A stretch of 64,000 nucleotides of DNA from Corbicula japonica (taxonomy: Eukaryota > Mollusca > Bivalvia > Venerida > Cyrenidae). The notes under the pieces were generated by a model. It was given only the letters and a program-made list of their open reading frames with translations, was not told where the DNA came from and ran no database searches. The translations under genes and the position numbers were made by a program. The DNA is taken from the NCBI GenBank assembly GCA_038501625.1, contig JAZAYU010000086.1, forward strand, positions 2,676,178 through 2,740,177, read 5' to 3'. Positions 1-11,040 of the stretch are shown in pieces (position 1 is the stretch's first letter; every line of letters begins with the position of its first letter).

Positions 1-390
1 ATCATCAGGTCAGTCGGTAGGCCAGATGGTCTTGTTGGAAAACAATTTTCACGCGATCAAATATATTTTTCAAATATACTAACAGAAACATAATACATGG
101 AATACAGTGAAGATGTGCTTGATATTTGTTTTTGTGTAACTCATTAAGTTAGTAATTGAAATGTGGATGGAGTGGTTCTTAATAATCTTGTAACGCAAAC
201 AACTTCTTCTTCAGTCTTTAAGATATTGACACGAAACAAAATTTAACATATGTTATATCAAATATAGAGAATTAGGACATAGATGTATCTATTGCGATCT
301 TTGCAAAGTCGAAATTAATGGGATTTTTGTACAACGGTGAGTCAATGAGCAGGCAGACTGAACAAAACCACTAGAAACGACAAATATGAT

Positions 391-690
391 AAAAAAGTGA
401 AATATGCATATCAGAAATGGCTACATCCAGCAGACACAGCCTCCCCACACAGCCAAAAAGTAGAGAGGAAAAGAGACCATGGTAATACAATAATCAGTAT
501 CAAAATGGACGCCCCAAACAATTAATGAAAGTGAGAACCCGATGGGGTTACCGCCTTGGAACGGTCAGTGGCATAACAATATGCCATTTAAGGTTTAAAC
601 ACTAAGAGCTCAATTTGATTGAGGATTAAGCCTGTTCATATGAGAGCATACAAGCATATTTTGGAATCAGCTTGAAATTAATAAGGAAAA
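391..690 (+). repeat. Family-G interspersed repeat copy
   Basis: Begins AAAAAAGTGAAATATGCATA, then has the CAGCCTCCCCACACAGCC core, a 'gagaacccgatggggttacc' segment and the 'ttggaacggtcagtggc' segment that mark this family across the window. No coding capacity and no clear terminal structure, so it is left unclassified. Confidence 0.7.
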
Positions 691-1182
691 TAGGAGTCAG
701 TTTTTTTTTCATTTTTTACTATCGCACTTTTACAAGTTTTTTACCTGAATCTTTCAAGACAAAAGTTTACCGAATCTACTTCTGTAACATTTTAAAGTTT
801 ACTTCCATGAATACTGTGCCGTGTGTGTGAATGGATGCATAAGAGAGGTTTGAATTAGTTAACAAAGGCAATTTGCTTTTTAGATCATCTAAACAGGTCA
901 ATGTATGATAAAATGTTATAACCTTTTTACCGCTTCATGTTCCAAAGACGTTACTACGGGTATTGGGTTTCCGTATTCGATAATGGACAATACTTGTATA
1001 AACCTTCTCACTCAGACAAAACGAAATGCAAAGAAACTGTTTGGCGTTAAAAACCAGTGACATCAATAACCGGCTATAGACAGTCTACACATAGGCAAAT
1101 ATACTGACAAAACAAATCATAATGTGACGTTTTAATACCTTCAAAATATGTGATTCAATACCAAGATGTTAGACAAATTATT

Positions 1183-1420
1183 CATTTAATTCAATATCCC
1201 AGCAAATAAAGATTTTGGATATTATTCATCCACCCGTAGGATATACCGCCTGGTTTTTATTTTTTGCATTTGCGTTCGCTGTGATATGCAGGGTTTATAT
1301 TCTCAGTTCCCCTGTAAAAAATTCATTTCTTTTCTGTTCCTCCCATCGTTTTCTCGTTTAGGGCAACTCCATTTTTATCTGGGGGCCATACGCCGCTGAT
1401 CATGAAATGGTATGAATCTA
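1183..1420. repeat. Diverged interspersed repeat shared with 20520-20720
   Basis: This stretch and 20520-20720 share in the same order 'ccgcctgg/cctcctggttt', 'tttgcat', 'tgcaggttt/tgcagga', 'ttctgttc' and 'ggccatacgc/gaccatacgc'. Both lie near the left side of an EF-hand gene or its downstream flank. It may be part of the old duplication or a dispersed repeat; I cannot tell which. Confidence 0.4.
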
Positions 1421-1748
1421 AAAATACAACATTGAAGATTCAATGTTCGCCGCCATATGCATACCATCGTTTGGGATGGATCAAAATTGTACAAATTTAC
1501 ATTGTAAATCAAGCCGGGGCTATGCGGCGTGGGAAGTAATATGCATTTCCATGACTGACAATGAACATAATCAAACCGAGCCTATAACAGTTTCATATTT
1601 GTCGTGTTTGGTGGCTTTCGAAGTTACCTTTTCGTCTTTTTTATGCAAGGGGACGACCAATTAAAGCATTGAAATTTTACGATCAAACTTAAGTCACTTA
1701 ATCTGCAAGCGGTACGATACATTTAATTCAAAGGGTTGTTTAATTCAG

Positions 1749-1831
1749 ACACTTCCGGCAATGGCGAACTTTCACCTGCAGAAGTGGTTACCTTTTTGGA
1801 AGGAAACGGCTACTCTAATGAAGAAGCTCTG
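1749..1831 (+). CDS. Paralogue 1 exon with EF-hand 1
   Basis: 83 nt between acceptor TAATTCAG and donor GTAAGT. It encodes TSGNGELSPAEVVTFLEGN and a following helix. Length and phase equal exon 2 of the downstream paralogue (16035-16117). Confidence 0.88.
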
Positions 1832-4800
1832 GTAAGTCTACCAATTTTACAAACCTTCCATCTTTTATCTCCTGCAAGTGGTTCATGAAACTGATAAGCC
1901 TTTTGTTATGAAATCAATTAATTTGTATTAGTAACAAATTTGTTTTTACCATTATGTCTTTCGGCTAATACTTGGAACCTTGGTGGTATAGGCGGATCTA
2001 ATGAGCATAAATTATGCAATTCCTCCATGGTTTGATGATTCGAATCTCATAGACGTCTGGCTTTTTGTCATTACAATATTCTTATCATGAATACAAGTTT
2101 GTAGTTTTGACAAAAAGTGAAAAGTGAAACACGTATAAACTCACTCAGAAAACAAAACTTGTCATACAGGCACAATTCGGACAATAAAAGAGCATATGAG
2201 TTTATAAAGTCTTCAATTTCAAAGACACCACAAAAAAAAAACGATAAGAGAATAAGGGGTTAAACCAGGTCATAGGATGCACTGACCTCATAATTGACCC
2301 AGCAGGTTCTTATATCAACAAACAAGGACAATGTGGTGAATTAGCCCCAACCCATCCATAAACTCGGCAATGTTGCATGCAAAACGTACAAAACACAAAA
2401 ACCTAATGGCATTGCCAAATAAAATAGGTAGGTACATGTAGTCAATGACCTTGCCGAGTTAAGAGCTCCTGGAGTCAAATAAGTAAAACACGATGATAGG
2501 AATGAAATGAACATGTTAACTTCTGAGACTTTTATGTAAAGTTTGAACTTGTCATGTTTTTCCTATTATATTGATTTGTAAATGTTCTGTTACAACAAAA
2601 CTGCGGAAAATTATGATTTCTTATGACTTCGCTCCCAGGTAGAGGCAATATCATTTTAACAATACATTCACAGTTTCTTTATAGAAATTATTATTAGCAG
2701 GACATGACATGTTTCTTTATTATAGGCCATCTTTGAAGGCATAGATACAACTGAAGATAAGAAGATAACGTTACAAGAATTTGTGGATCAAATTTGTGCT
2801 AAACCTAGAAGGTAATTTACTCATTCCCTTTCTGAATACATGTACATGTTTACCAATGTTTAAATTGTTTTTCTTAATGTTGTTTTGTTGTTAGTTGAAC
2901 TCGAGTGTATAATTTGTTGTTTTATGTTAGGACCAGTGGATATTCTAGGGGCCTTCTGTTATCTACCCTTTTTCTGTTTGCAAATAAGATATATATGCTT
3001 ACTATATAGTAATCTAAAATTAAAATATTGTAATAAAACGTCTTGATTGCTAACATATCTCCATTAATTCAGTTGTAGTCAAACGTTATAAAATATTGAT
3101 TGTTTCTTTTTCAATAATTGTGTGAAAATGTTCAAAGCATTCGATCGGTAAGGCCATTCGCGGCTTGAATATTTTAAGTGAAGAGCAAGTTTGTCGCTAG
3201 CGAACAGCTTTTAATAACTTCATGCGGTGTTTGTCGTTGCTCAGTTACGAAAGCTTTATTAAAAAATTAATGTATGCCATTTAAACATTTGCTTGTATTA
3301 ATCACTCTTTAACATGTATTGGAGCATCATTGCAAGTGTGTAAAAAGTTCCAAAGTAATCTTTATCGTTGCTAAGTTTATTTTTTTCGAAACTCCCACAA
3401 CTCGGAAATTCTGATGTGAAACGATGACATCACAGGGTCGGTTGCAAGATTTTCAAGAAGAGGTTCGTCGTTAAGGGCAGGCTTTGGGTAGTTACATGAT
3501 ATTTTTCAAACCGTAATGTATTTACTTATAATAAACATGCTTTCTCTTCCTGTCTTCTTTTCCGCTGCGTGGGGAGGCTGTGTTTTGTGACTGTGGCGAT
3601 TACTGATATGCATATTTCACTTTTTTTCTTCAGTGATGCACTAGAAGCAATTTTTGCTGATATGGACAAGGATGGTACGGGAAAATTATCATTGGATGAA
3701 GTGAAAGAAGCCCTAGCTGCTGCCGGTCTGTATAATATTCTATTGTTCTATTTTTATTCTTACCTCAGTCGGTAGCGTATTTGGAATTGCATGTCTAGGC
3801 GCTGTCATCGTACGGGTTCGCTCCCCTGTAGAAAAAATATTAATTTTCCGTTAAATAAGACAGGGCAGTTAACCTTGGATGAAGTGAAAGAAACCTTAGC
3901 AAATAGTGTTTAAGATTTAAGCATGTTCTGTTTCTACTCCGTTTATTGCGACTTAAAACTTGGAGAAAAGTAAATCAAGTAAAAATAATTTTTCGTTGTT
4001 CTCAGTAAAATAACAGAGTACCCACCTCTTAATTTGCAATGTTATTAGATTCTTTTTTGTTTTATATGTATGTGTGCTTTTTCATGTAACATTGTTGAGC
4101 TGATTGGTGGGTTGGAGTTATTTCACCAAGACAACTTGTTTGTTGATATGAGATCCTTCGAGGGCAAGTGTGAGGTCGGTACACCCTAGAACCCGGTTTA
4201 AATCCCAAGTAGCAAATTGCCACCGACGGTAACCCCAATGGTTCTCTTTTTCGTTTTGTTTTGTCTTATTTGAAATTGATTTTCTTGTAAACACATGCTC
4301 TCTTTTCCTCTCAATTTTTCTCGCTGCGTGGGGAGGCTGTGTTTTCTGAGTGTGGCGATTCCTGATATGCATATTTCACTTTTTTCAAATAGATATTTTA
4401 TAAACCATTTCTTGTCTTTTAATCTCTGCTTTTTGCTGTATGGAAAGGACGTGTTTTCTGCGTGTGCCTATTCCTGATATGCATGTTTCATTTATGTTTC
4501 GAAAAAAGAGAGAGAAGAATTAAATTGGATAAAGTATTTGTAAAGCCATGGTGTGCATTAAGCATTTTTTCTGTTAAATGGTACAGAGAATTTAACATTG
4601 GCTGCTGTTGCTATATCGGTGCCATTGCAGGGAAACATGAACATATTTGGCAAGTGTCGGGTTAATGCACTACACACCAGACAACCTGGTTTAAACCCCC
4701 AATGGCAAATTGTCATAGGAGACAACCCTCGGGTTCTTATTTTTGTTAATTATTTGTGGTTTCTGTTTTAAAATTGGTCCTTGCTGTGTGTTCTGAATGT

Positions 4801-5604
4801 TCCTGGTATGCGCATTTCACCTTTTAACATTTAATGTTCGTGGTATTAGGGCTTTTCTCTAGACAAAGTAGCCCGGGTTTTTTTCAGATGTCATATTAGT
4901 CTACTCAGGAAAATGGATACCTACGAATTAAGTAGCCATGTCAAGACGTTTTACTTAAAAATGTTATTTTAATTCTGTAAATAACAACTTTACTGTAAAC
5001 AAAAATGTCAATTACAAATATTAAACGCTAGGTGAACAAATTTAATCTGACATTAAAAAATTTGATATCTCGCGATGTTTTATTAAATTCAACATCAAAT
5101 TTGATAAAAACAAACTTAAAAATGGTGACCTAATGGCAGCCTGGTATATATATTATTACTGTATAAACATAGCCGGATTTTTACGGCATTTAGCTTTTTT
5201 TTTCATTTTCCATACTTAATTAAGGATATTATTTCGTTTAAACAAATTATTATTTCGTTTAAACGATATACTATTTCGTTTAAACGTAATAATTTTAATT
5301 CGTTTAAACGAAATATTATAATTATTTCGTTTATACGAAATAGTACCTTTTTAGATTGGGTGCCATTTATTGTTTTTCATAAATAATCTTTCGTTTAAAC
5401 GAAATAATATCCTTAAAAAAGTATGGAAAATGAAAAAAAAGTATGCTAAATGTCACCTTAGGGGCTATTTCGAACAAAAACATTTTTGTTGCAGGTCTGG
5501 GTGATACAAAAACTATAGAATCTTGTTTTGAGAAAATGGACAAGGATGAAAACGGCAGCGTCGACAAGGCGGAATTCCTTGACTTCATGAACCAAAACTA
5601 CTGA
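1749..5604 (+). CDS. EF-hand calcium-binding protein, paralogue 1 (5' incomplete)
   Basis: Four exons join in frame: 1749-1831, 2726-2811, 3634-3725, 5495-5604, with AG acceptors and GT donors and phases 1, 0, 2, 1. They encode four EF-hands: loop 1 TSGNGELSPAE (its first Asp is split with a missing upstream exon), loop 2 DTTEDKKITLQE (Lys where Gly is usual at position 6), loop 3 DKDGTGKLSLDE and loop 4 DKDENGSVDKAE, ending in MNQNY and a TGA stop. The product should be a small soluble Ca2+ sensor or buffer of the calmodulin/16-kDa calcium-binding type, about 141 residues by analogy with the downstream paralogue. No first exon carrying an ATG was recognised in bases 1-1748, so it is outside the window or diverged. 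The target protein is unknown. The donor after exon 3 (GTCTGT) is weak. Seen: exons, loops, stop. Inferred: cellular role. Confidence 0.9.
2108..2530 (+). repeat. Family-G repeat copy with its distal half
   Basis: Diverged head (AAAAGTGAAAAGTGAAACAC) followed by distal blocks 'caggttcttatatcaac', 'aacccatccataaactcg' and 'caatgttgcatgcaaaa', matching the copy split at 23.4/27.3 kb. Shows the family is at least about 420 bases long. Confidence 0.6.
2622..2662 (+). repeat. tRNA-SINE 3' fragment
   Basis: Short piece 'cgctcccaggtagaggcaat' then 'atcattttaac', identical in order to the 3' part of the SINE copies at 15.83 kb and, reversed, 10.93 kb. Confidence 0.45.
2726..2811 (+). CDS. Paralogue 1 exon with EF-hand 2
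   Basis: 86 nt, acceptor TTATTATAG, donor GTAATT. It encodes AIFEGIDTTEDKKITLQEF then QICAKPR. The loop has acidic residues at 1, 5 and 12 but Lys at position 6, so its Ca2+ affinity may be reduced. Confidence 0.9.
3541..3630 (-). repeat. Family-G repeat end abutting a splice acceptor
   Basis: Reversed copy: 'tgcgtggggaggctgtgttt', then 'gatatgcatatttcactttt'. It runs directly into the TTTCTTCAG acceptor of EF-hand exon 3634-3725. Confidence 0.75.
3634..3725 (+). CDS. Paralogue 1 exon with EF-hand 3
   Basis: 92 nt, acceptor TTTCTTCAG, donor GTCTGT (weak). It contains the canonical loop DKDGTGKLSLDE. The pyrimidine tract of the acceptor is the end of a reversed family-G repeat copy (about 3541-3630). 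Confidence 0.88.
3760..3850 (+). repeat. tRNA-derived SINE fragment
   Basis: 'cctcagtcggtagcg' resembles a tRNA A box and 'gggttcgctccc' a B box, at tRNA-like spacing, followed by an A-rich/T-rich tail. Not a functional tRNA: the acceptor and anticodon arms do not pair. Confidence 0.6.
3854..3910 (+). pseudogene. Relic duplicate of the EF-hand 3 exon
   Basis: A stop-free stretch in the intron right after the EF-hand 3 exon reads NKTGQLTLDEVKETLANSV and then stops (TAA at 3911). This is the second two thirds of an EF-hand loop plus the exiting helix. It resembles exon 4 of the downstream paralogue (GQLTLEEVKDACANAG) more than its own neighbour. The first loop residues are gone, no convincing acceptor precedes it, and no donor follows the helix, so it is unlikely to be spliced. 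Duplication of an exon followed by decay is inferred. Confidence 0.6.
4110..4830 (-). repeat. Cluster of reversed family-G repeat copies
   Basis: Three partial copies in the intron before the last exon of EF-hand paralogue 1: 4110-4392, about 4440-4500 and about 4660-4830. Each is recognised by 'tgcatatttcac/tgcatgtttcat' ends, 'gtggggaggctgtgtttt' or 'gaacccggtttaaa/caacctggtttaaa' blocks. Local head-to-tail amplification or repeated insertion. Confidence 0.65.
5175..5460. mobile_element. MITE-like palindromic element with repeated CGTTTAAACG
   Basis: Outer arms of about 70 bases (5175-5245 and 5388-5460) are inverted copies containing 'catttagc', 'cattttccatactt' and 'aaggatattatttcg'. Between and within them a self-complementary motif TTCGTTTAAACGAA recurs about six times with small changes (near 5234, 5254, 5275, 5298, 5325, 5389). 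No ORF. It lies about 35 bases before the last EF-hand exon of paralogue 1. Confidence 0.7.
5495..5604 (+). CDS. Paralogue 1 last coding exon with EF-hand 4
   Basis: 110 nt after acceptor TTTTTGTTGCAG. It encodes the canonical loop DKDENGSVDKAE, then FLDFMNQNY and TGA. The paralogue's last exon ends in the equivalent FIDYMDQNY. Confidence 0.92.
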
Positions 5605-5796
5605 AAACAACTTACAAGAAGTAGAAAACAATTAACAAATTCATGGATGTTTTCTTGAGCTTTGCACGTTTGGCTTTCTAGTACATTTCATTATTTTATA
5701 AGATGTAACGCTTATGTCCGAGGTAGACGCTTTAAGTTAAGTTTTACCAAACAACATTTTTAAGCAAGAAATGATGGTTAGGTCTTAAATGAATTA

Positions 5797-5802
5797 AATA
5801 AA
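5797..5802 (+). terminator. Candidate poly(A) signal of EF-hand paralogue 1
   Basis: AATAAA about 190 bases after the stop codon, in an otherwise noncoding AT-rich stretch. Position fits a short 3' UTR; use is inferred. Confidence 0.45.
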
Positions 5803-6044
5803 ATAATTGGATTGTGTCAATTTCAAACTGTTTGCCTGTAGGCTTTATTTGGATTTAACTATTTTGTAGTTGTAGTATGGTGCAAAGCAGACCGCTTCAT
5901 TTTTTGACAATTTGAACGAAACGTGGAGATGTATGGGATTCAACAAGCTCAAATTAATAAACATGTTTTCTTTATTTCGGTGATAACAAAGAAAACAAAC
6001 TCTTCTATATGAAAATTTGCAGATCAGAATTTGATTTTAAAATG

Positions 6045-6130
6045 ATGTTGCCCCTACTGGGGAGCGAACCCGTACGACGACAGCGCATAGCCATGAATCA
6101 GCCACATTGGTGTAATAACTTCTCCGTTTA
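6045..6130 (-). repeat. tRNA-derived SINE, reversed
   Basis: Reverse complement carries the B-box-like GGGTTCGCTCCC and the 'gctatgcgctgtcgtcgtac' core seen at 3.8 and 15.8 kb, preceded on the + strand by 'aaaatgatgttgcccctact', the reversed SINE tail. Confidence 0.6.
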
Positions 6131-9100
6131 CCTATAATAAACGGGTAAAGCTCTAATTTCTACTGGGTTCATACCACTGGTGTTTTAAATGAGATTAATG
6201 AATAGAATGTGATTGTAGAGAAGCACCTATCGTTTTATTAGAATCTGTCGTTAGCAATAAACATGAATTAGTAAGTGCTTAATGACAATCTGTGCAAATT
6301 TTAATAAAATCACCTTTAAGCCTTTGCCATGTATTATTTGTAATAAGTCTAATCAAAGCACTGAAAGTACTGATGGGTGGCGTTTTAGAGTGATTGTCAT
6401 GTCACATCATCTATAGATTGTGTGGAGTTTCCTATTAGGAGTATGAAGGAATTTTCGGATGGCAGAGCAAAATTTTGCATGCCCGGCTTCTGCTTTATCA
6501 AGTTTTTATCTACAACAGATATCGGGCGGATGCTAATATCCAAGACTGAAGTCATATTGTGACAGGAAAAATAAATAATAAGTCAACCTTTGATTTGAAA
6601 CTTTTAATTGTCAAGAAAGAAGTGAAACACATGGAACAATAATAAAAAGTACTTTAACTATGATGTAGGTGCTATTTGCACTATGATTTGAAACAATATT
6701 TATTGACTAGAAGGAAATAAAAGATATGCAAAAATAAAAATAATATGACTATAAAGCAATTTAAAAGAAATATGTCAGAGCACTGCATCAAGTCTAATTA
6801 AATTGAAACGCTTTAAAGTTTCGTCAAAAGTTTACACTTCAGAGTCGTCATTTTGTTAGAATGTCATGCTAATTACCGACTAGCTTTTTGGAAACTTAAC
6901 TTGTTTGAAAACGTACCGTGTGCAAAAAAGTTTCATCATGGTTAATGGATGATTTTATTTTATTTTATTTTATTTTTGTTCTTTTTGAATAATATGACTA
7001 TAAAGCAATTTTATAAAAATGAGTCAGAGCACTGCATCAAATCTAATTAAATGTAAAATTAAAGTTTAAACGCTTTAAAGTTTCGCATAAAGTTCACACT
7101 TTAAAGCTGTATTTTTGTGAAACCTTCAACTTGACTATTTAATATTTAAGCCACTAGATGGCGCTGGGGCAGGTTTTCATGGTATTTTTGACATGCTTTA
7201 CATCTAAGGGCCCTTTTTCAAAATGTACAATAACCAAGAAGTATTTCCCTAAAACCTTTTTATATAACTTCTTTGCAACATTTCAAATTGACCGAGAAAA
7301 GTTTATGACAAAATGCATTTTATTGTAATTTTTGAGAAGAAAATATGTTAACTGTCAAAATTTGAAAATCCTGGGGATGAGTTTCTGGGGTCATGAACTG
7401 CAGATAGTAAACAAATACACCTGGCAGTAAAGCTTGAAATACTACTCTTGACAACTGTTGGAGGCTGATCAGTAATAATAGAGTTAAACAGCAGTTATTT
7501 GAACAATATATTTCATTAATATCCATGCTTATTGTATAAATTTATTTTCCCTCCAAATTCTGCATGAATGAAATTCCACACGAAGTTTGAGATAAGCTAT
7601 CATCACCCCATTATTATTCTTGCAATTATCACTGGTAAATGTCCGAATGTCCCTTGAATAATGTATATTTATTACTGTTCCTATCTTGGCTTATCAGTAC
7701 TAATTACAAGCAAAGCCCTCTGTTGAAAGCTGATCAGTTAACACATAAGCTGCTGCGAGATAGCCTGTTTACGTGATCGCTTGATGATACGGTCAAGATT
7801 TAGCACAGTACAGCACCGTCTACCGTCTCATAAACTCATTGAACCTACATATACTGTATACATTATTCAAGGGAGCTAACTCTCTGGAGGTAAAATGATC
7901 GAATTTCACTTTTGGTAACCGCATTCAACTATATAAGTAGATAGAAACCGAGGTAACATTTTGATCATGTGACCAAAATTCACATGTAAAAACACTGGGC
8001 GGCGTAAAAACGCCCCCCAAAAATGAATACGCAATATTTCTCAATAACATTCTCCGTCGGCCTATCCTGTTGATACGAAGTAAAAAGACGAGGTTGGTTA
8101 AAAATTCAGTATTTCCTGATGATTGAAAATATTTTAAAAAAGATCTATACATTATTTTCGGGGATTACAACGTTGATTTTGCAATATTTTGCAATTTCTT
8201 TTATTAACTAAGAGTGACGGCAGAAAAGGTTTTTTTCTGTGATTTTTTGTGATTTTAGTTTATAAATCGTTCGAAAGTCCTTACATTTATTTATTATTTT
8301 TGTAACTTATAAGTGAAATTGATACAAGTATTGACTATTTCTATAGTCAAAATTTGTATCAACTTCATTTACAGGGTTTTGACTTTCCTCGATTAAAAAG
8401 GCAAAAACACTCATGTCAGGAAAAGCCACGCTATACCACACGCAACAACCACAACTCTAAAAGTACTCTTTATTAAATGGACACAGTTCTTTTTCTATCA
8501 AAGAGCAACAATGAATATCTTTATTTCACCTATGCAAAGGAGGAGTTATCTTAATTTAATCTTATTTGTTTATTAAAAACCCCGTTTTGTTATCAATCAT
8601 TGAAAAAATTAAAACCAGTCTTAGACCTGGTGCTACCGATAGGTTTATACTGAGATGGTTCCCGGTTTGAAAAGAAGACATAGAGTCAACAGTGTAGGTA
8701 ACTAGCATCAATGAATGGAAGAACGAGGTGATCTTATACCGCAGCAGAATAATAAAAAACGATTTCGTGAAAGCGGGAAATTTCTGTTATTCGACGGCCG
8801 ATTTTGAAACTACCAATAATTTACATTCTACTATATGGGATTGTCGTTAAAAATTCTACCAAAAGTGGATAACAAAACAATACCTCTCGACAGGTCAAGG
8901 TAATTTAGAACAGCCAAGACAAAGAAATTTAAGAGGCATAATCACGAGTGTTCTGCCCAATGACCGATAACAGCTGACACAATTTACAGACAGGATGATT
9001 ACAACACTTTGCTTTCCTAATACCAATTTCGCAACTTGCGATTATTTTCACGTTTCCTTCGGTTTTTGTTGAACATTTAAAACGCATATATAATTAAGCA

Positions 9101-9202
9101 ATTTGTTGCAAGGAACACCTAAAATATATATTATTTCTCAAATTCAAAAAAGATGCGATGTGTATGTACACGAGTTTTCCATCGGTGGTTTTTGTTAAAC
9201 AT
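6112..9202. other. Gene-free stretch; one local duplication and one small inverted repeat
   Basis: No exon recognised. A block starting 'aatatgactataaagcaatt' occurs at about 6741-6845 and again at about 6987-7105 (period about 246 bases). A 17-base inverted repeat CCCTTGAATAATGTATA (about 7649) / TATACATTATTCAAGGG (about 7857) brackets about 225 bases and may mark a decayed MITE. Confidence 0.5.
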
Positions 9203-9344
9203 TTACCCTTTCCTTGATATATACGCATTTTTACGCATGTGCGACCAGTGTAGATCCAGATCAGCCGGCACGGATGTGCCGGCTGATCTGGATCTAAACT
9301 GTTCGCCCTAGCAATAAAGGTGTATCTATACAGGAAAGGCTTAA
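9203..9344. mobile_element. Family-P palindromic MITE, internally deleted
   Basis: Ends TTACCCTTTCC...GGAAAGGCTTAA. Only the outer arms and one central palindrome (GATCAGCCGGCACGGATGTG and its complement) remain, 142 bases against about 240-250 for full copies. It is the only family-P copy I recognised left of 29 kb. Confidence 0.75.
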
Positions 9345-9402
9345 AAACGCATGAAACAATTAAGCAATTTGTTGGATATGAACACATTGAATATATAGTA
9401 CT

Positions 9403-9627
9403 CAAAATTTGATAAGGTCCACTTTTGTAGTCTGTATAATGTTTTCCCGCTTAGATAATTTTATGTTTCAGTTCAATTTTTCAATTCATTGGTTTTATGA
9501 AAACATTATACCAACAAAATTTGAAAACAAAATACAAACAAAACTAAATGTATCATAAACTGTTCCAAAATTAAACCTTAACAATAATAATTACAGACTA
9601 CAAAATTTGACCTTATCAAATTTTTAT
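9403..9627. mobile_element. Small hairpin MITE
   Basis: Arms of about 40 bases: 'aaaatttgataaggtccact' followed by 'tttgtagtctgta' at 9403-9440, and the inverted copy at 9587-9627 ('tacagactacaaaatttgac', 'cttatcaaattttt'). Unclassified; no ORF. Confidence 0.65.
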
Positions 9628-10236
9628 TACTATGTATGTAATTAACAAACACCTGCATCGAAGCCTAGGGCGTTTTAACGTTTTAAAAATATTTACCTTA
9701 GCACGATAACGAAAGGATAGATGTTGGACCATGTATTTATTCAATGCACATAATTTACCTATGTAAAAATCTTTAACATCAAGCGAAGCGCAAAATAATA
9801 ATGTGACTCATGTGAGGAAAATGCGTCTCATGGTCAGGTAGTGGGTTAAATCTGGTGCAACATTATGACAGGGCCGTATCCAGAGTGCCGAAGCACTCAG
9901 GTAAAGACTTTCTACGGGTAGTGGGCCTTGGGGCATGCTCTCCGCCCCCATCCCCGAATGTAATTTTTCAAAATACGCTTGATTTCTCAAAGTTTAACCG
10001 AAGCAAGTGCCTTGGTTTGCCTCAGCGAGGTAGTCATCAAGGGATCCGCTGATTGTTTTAAATCCGAACAAAACACTGATTATTATTATTACGTTTTACA
10101 ACTGAAATATATTACTAATATACTAAATTTAACAAATTTTATTTTGTACATTATTTCAGTTTCATTAAACACAGATGTGGAAAACATTAATTAAACATTG
10201 CCTCAAGAGTCTGCATTCCAACACAGACCAAAATGA

Positions 10237-10568
10237 CATAGTATAAAGTATGGAGTGGGGTGTTGTTGTGTTGGAGTTTAGTATGGCGTCTGACATTGAA
10301 GCTAAATTTTGGAGCTGAAATTAGGGAGCTAGATTTTGGAGATTTTGGAGTGGCCTTGCAATCGGTTTTATTGGTGTATATTGCACCAATAGTTGAAACA
10401 AATCAAATTATTGGCAATGTTTGCCTGGTCTATTATAACTTGTGATTTTTATGTTTATGAATTCTAATTTTATTTAATTAAACAATATTAACTCTAAATT
10501 CAGCTCCAAAATTCAGCTCCAAACTCAAGACTCCACTTCAAGACTCCACTCCATATTTTATACTGTGC
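10237..10568. mobile_element. MITE-like element with GGAGTGG inverted ends
   Basis: Ends 'agtataaagtatggagtggg' (about 10240) and 'ccactccatattttatactg' (about 10546) are inverted copies. Subterminal short repeats AATTTTGGAGCTGAA on the left match 'tcagctccaaaattcagctc' on the right. No meaningful ORF. Confidence 0.65.
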
Positions 10569-10929
10569 CGACCAGAATATTTCATTATTCAATGCAAACG
10601 TACTTTTATCCTAAAACACTACTGATTAAGCAGTTCAAGGTTGCTATTATAGAATGTCAAGGCGATATTCACGTCCGGATTTTCAATAATGTATGGAAGG
10701 CCATTTTCGTATTTGTTTTGTTTTGTTTATAAGGTAACAGATTTAATACACCATTCAAAACGATTTGAAGCACTGATAAAAAGGAGATTAAAGGCGACTG
10801 GTCACGTATTAGGACGAACATATATTAAGTGTTTTCAAATATCAAAATGTATTATATAAAATATAAAAGACCTGTAAACAAAGTCAATGTGATGCAATAC
10901 TCTTACACAGTCAACGTACCAGCGAATAT

Positions 10930-11040
10930 ATTTAAAATGATATTGCCTCTACCTGGGAGAGAACCCGCACCGTAACGGCGACAACGCCTAGCCCTGCAAT
11001 TCCGACGACGCAACCAACTGAGCTAACAGGGACAACCTTA
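10930..11040 (-). repeat. tRNA-derived SINE, reversed, nearly complete head
   Basis: Reverse complement has an A-box-like 'ctgttagctcagttggttgc' , a 'gcgccgttacggtgcgggtt'-like middle including the B-box region, and the family tail 'ggtagaggcaatatcatttt'. Best preserved SINE head in the window. Confidence 0.65.

Noticed and set aside
3760..3850. Possible functional tRNA gene
   Set aside because: A- and B-box-like words are present but the cloverleaf does not close; it matches other SINE copies in the window.
9094..9405. 103-residue frame on the - strand with [20 protein letters not shown]
   Set aside because: This peptide and its relatives (e.g. at 50573, 55774, 56141) are translations of the family-P MITE palindromes, not a protein family.
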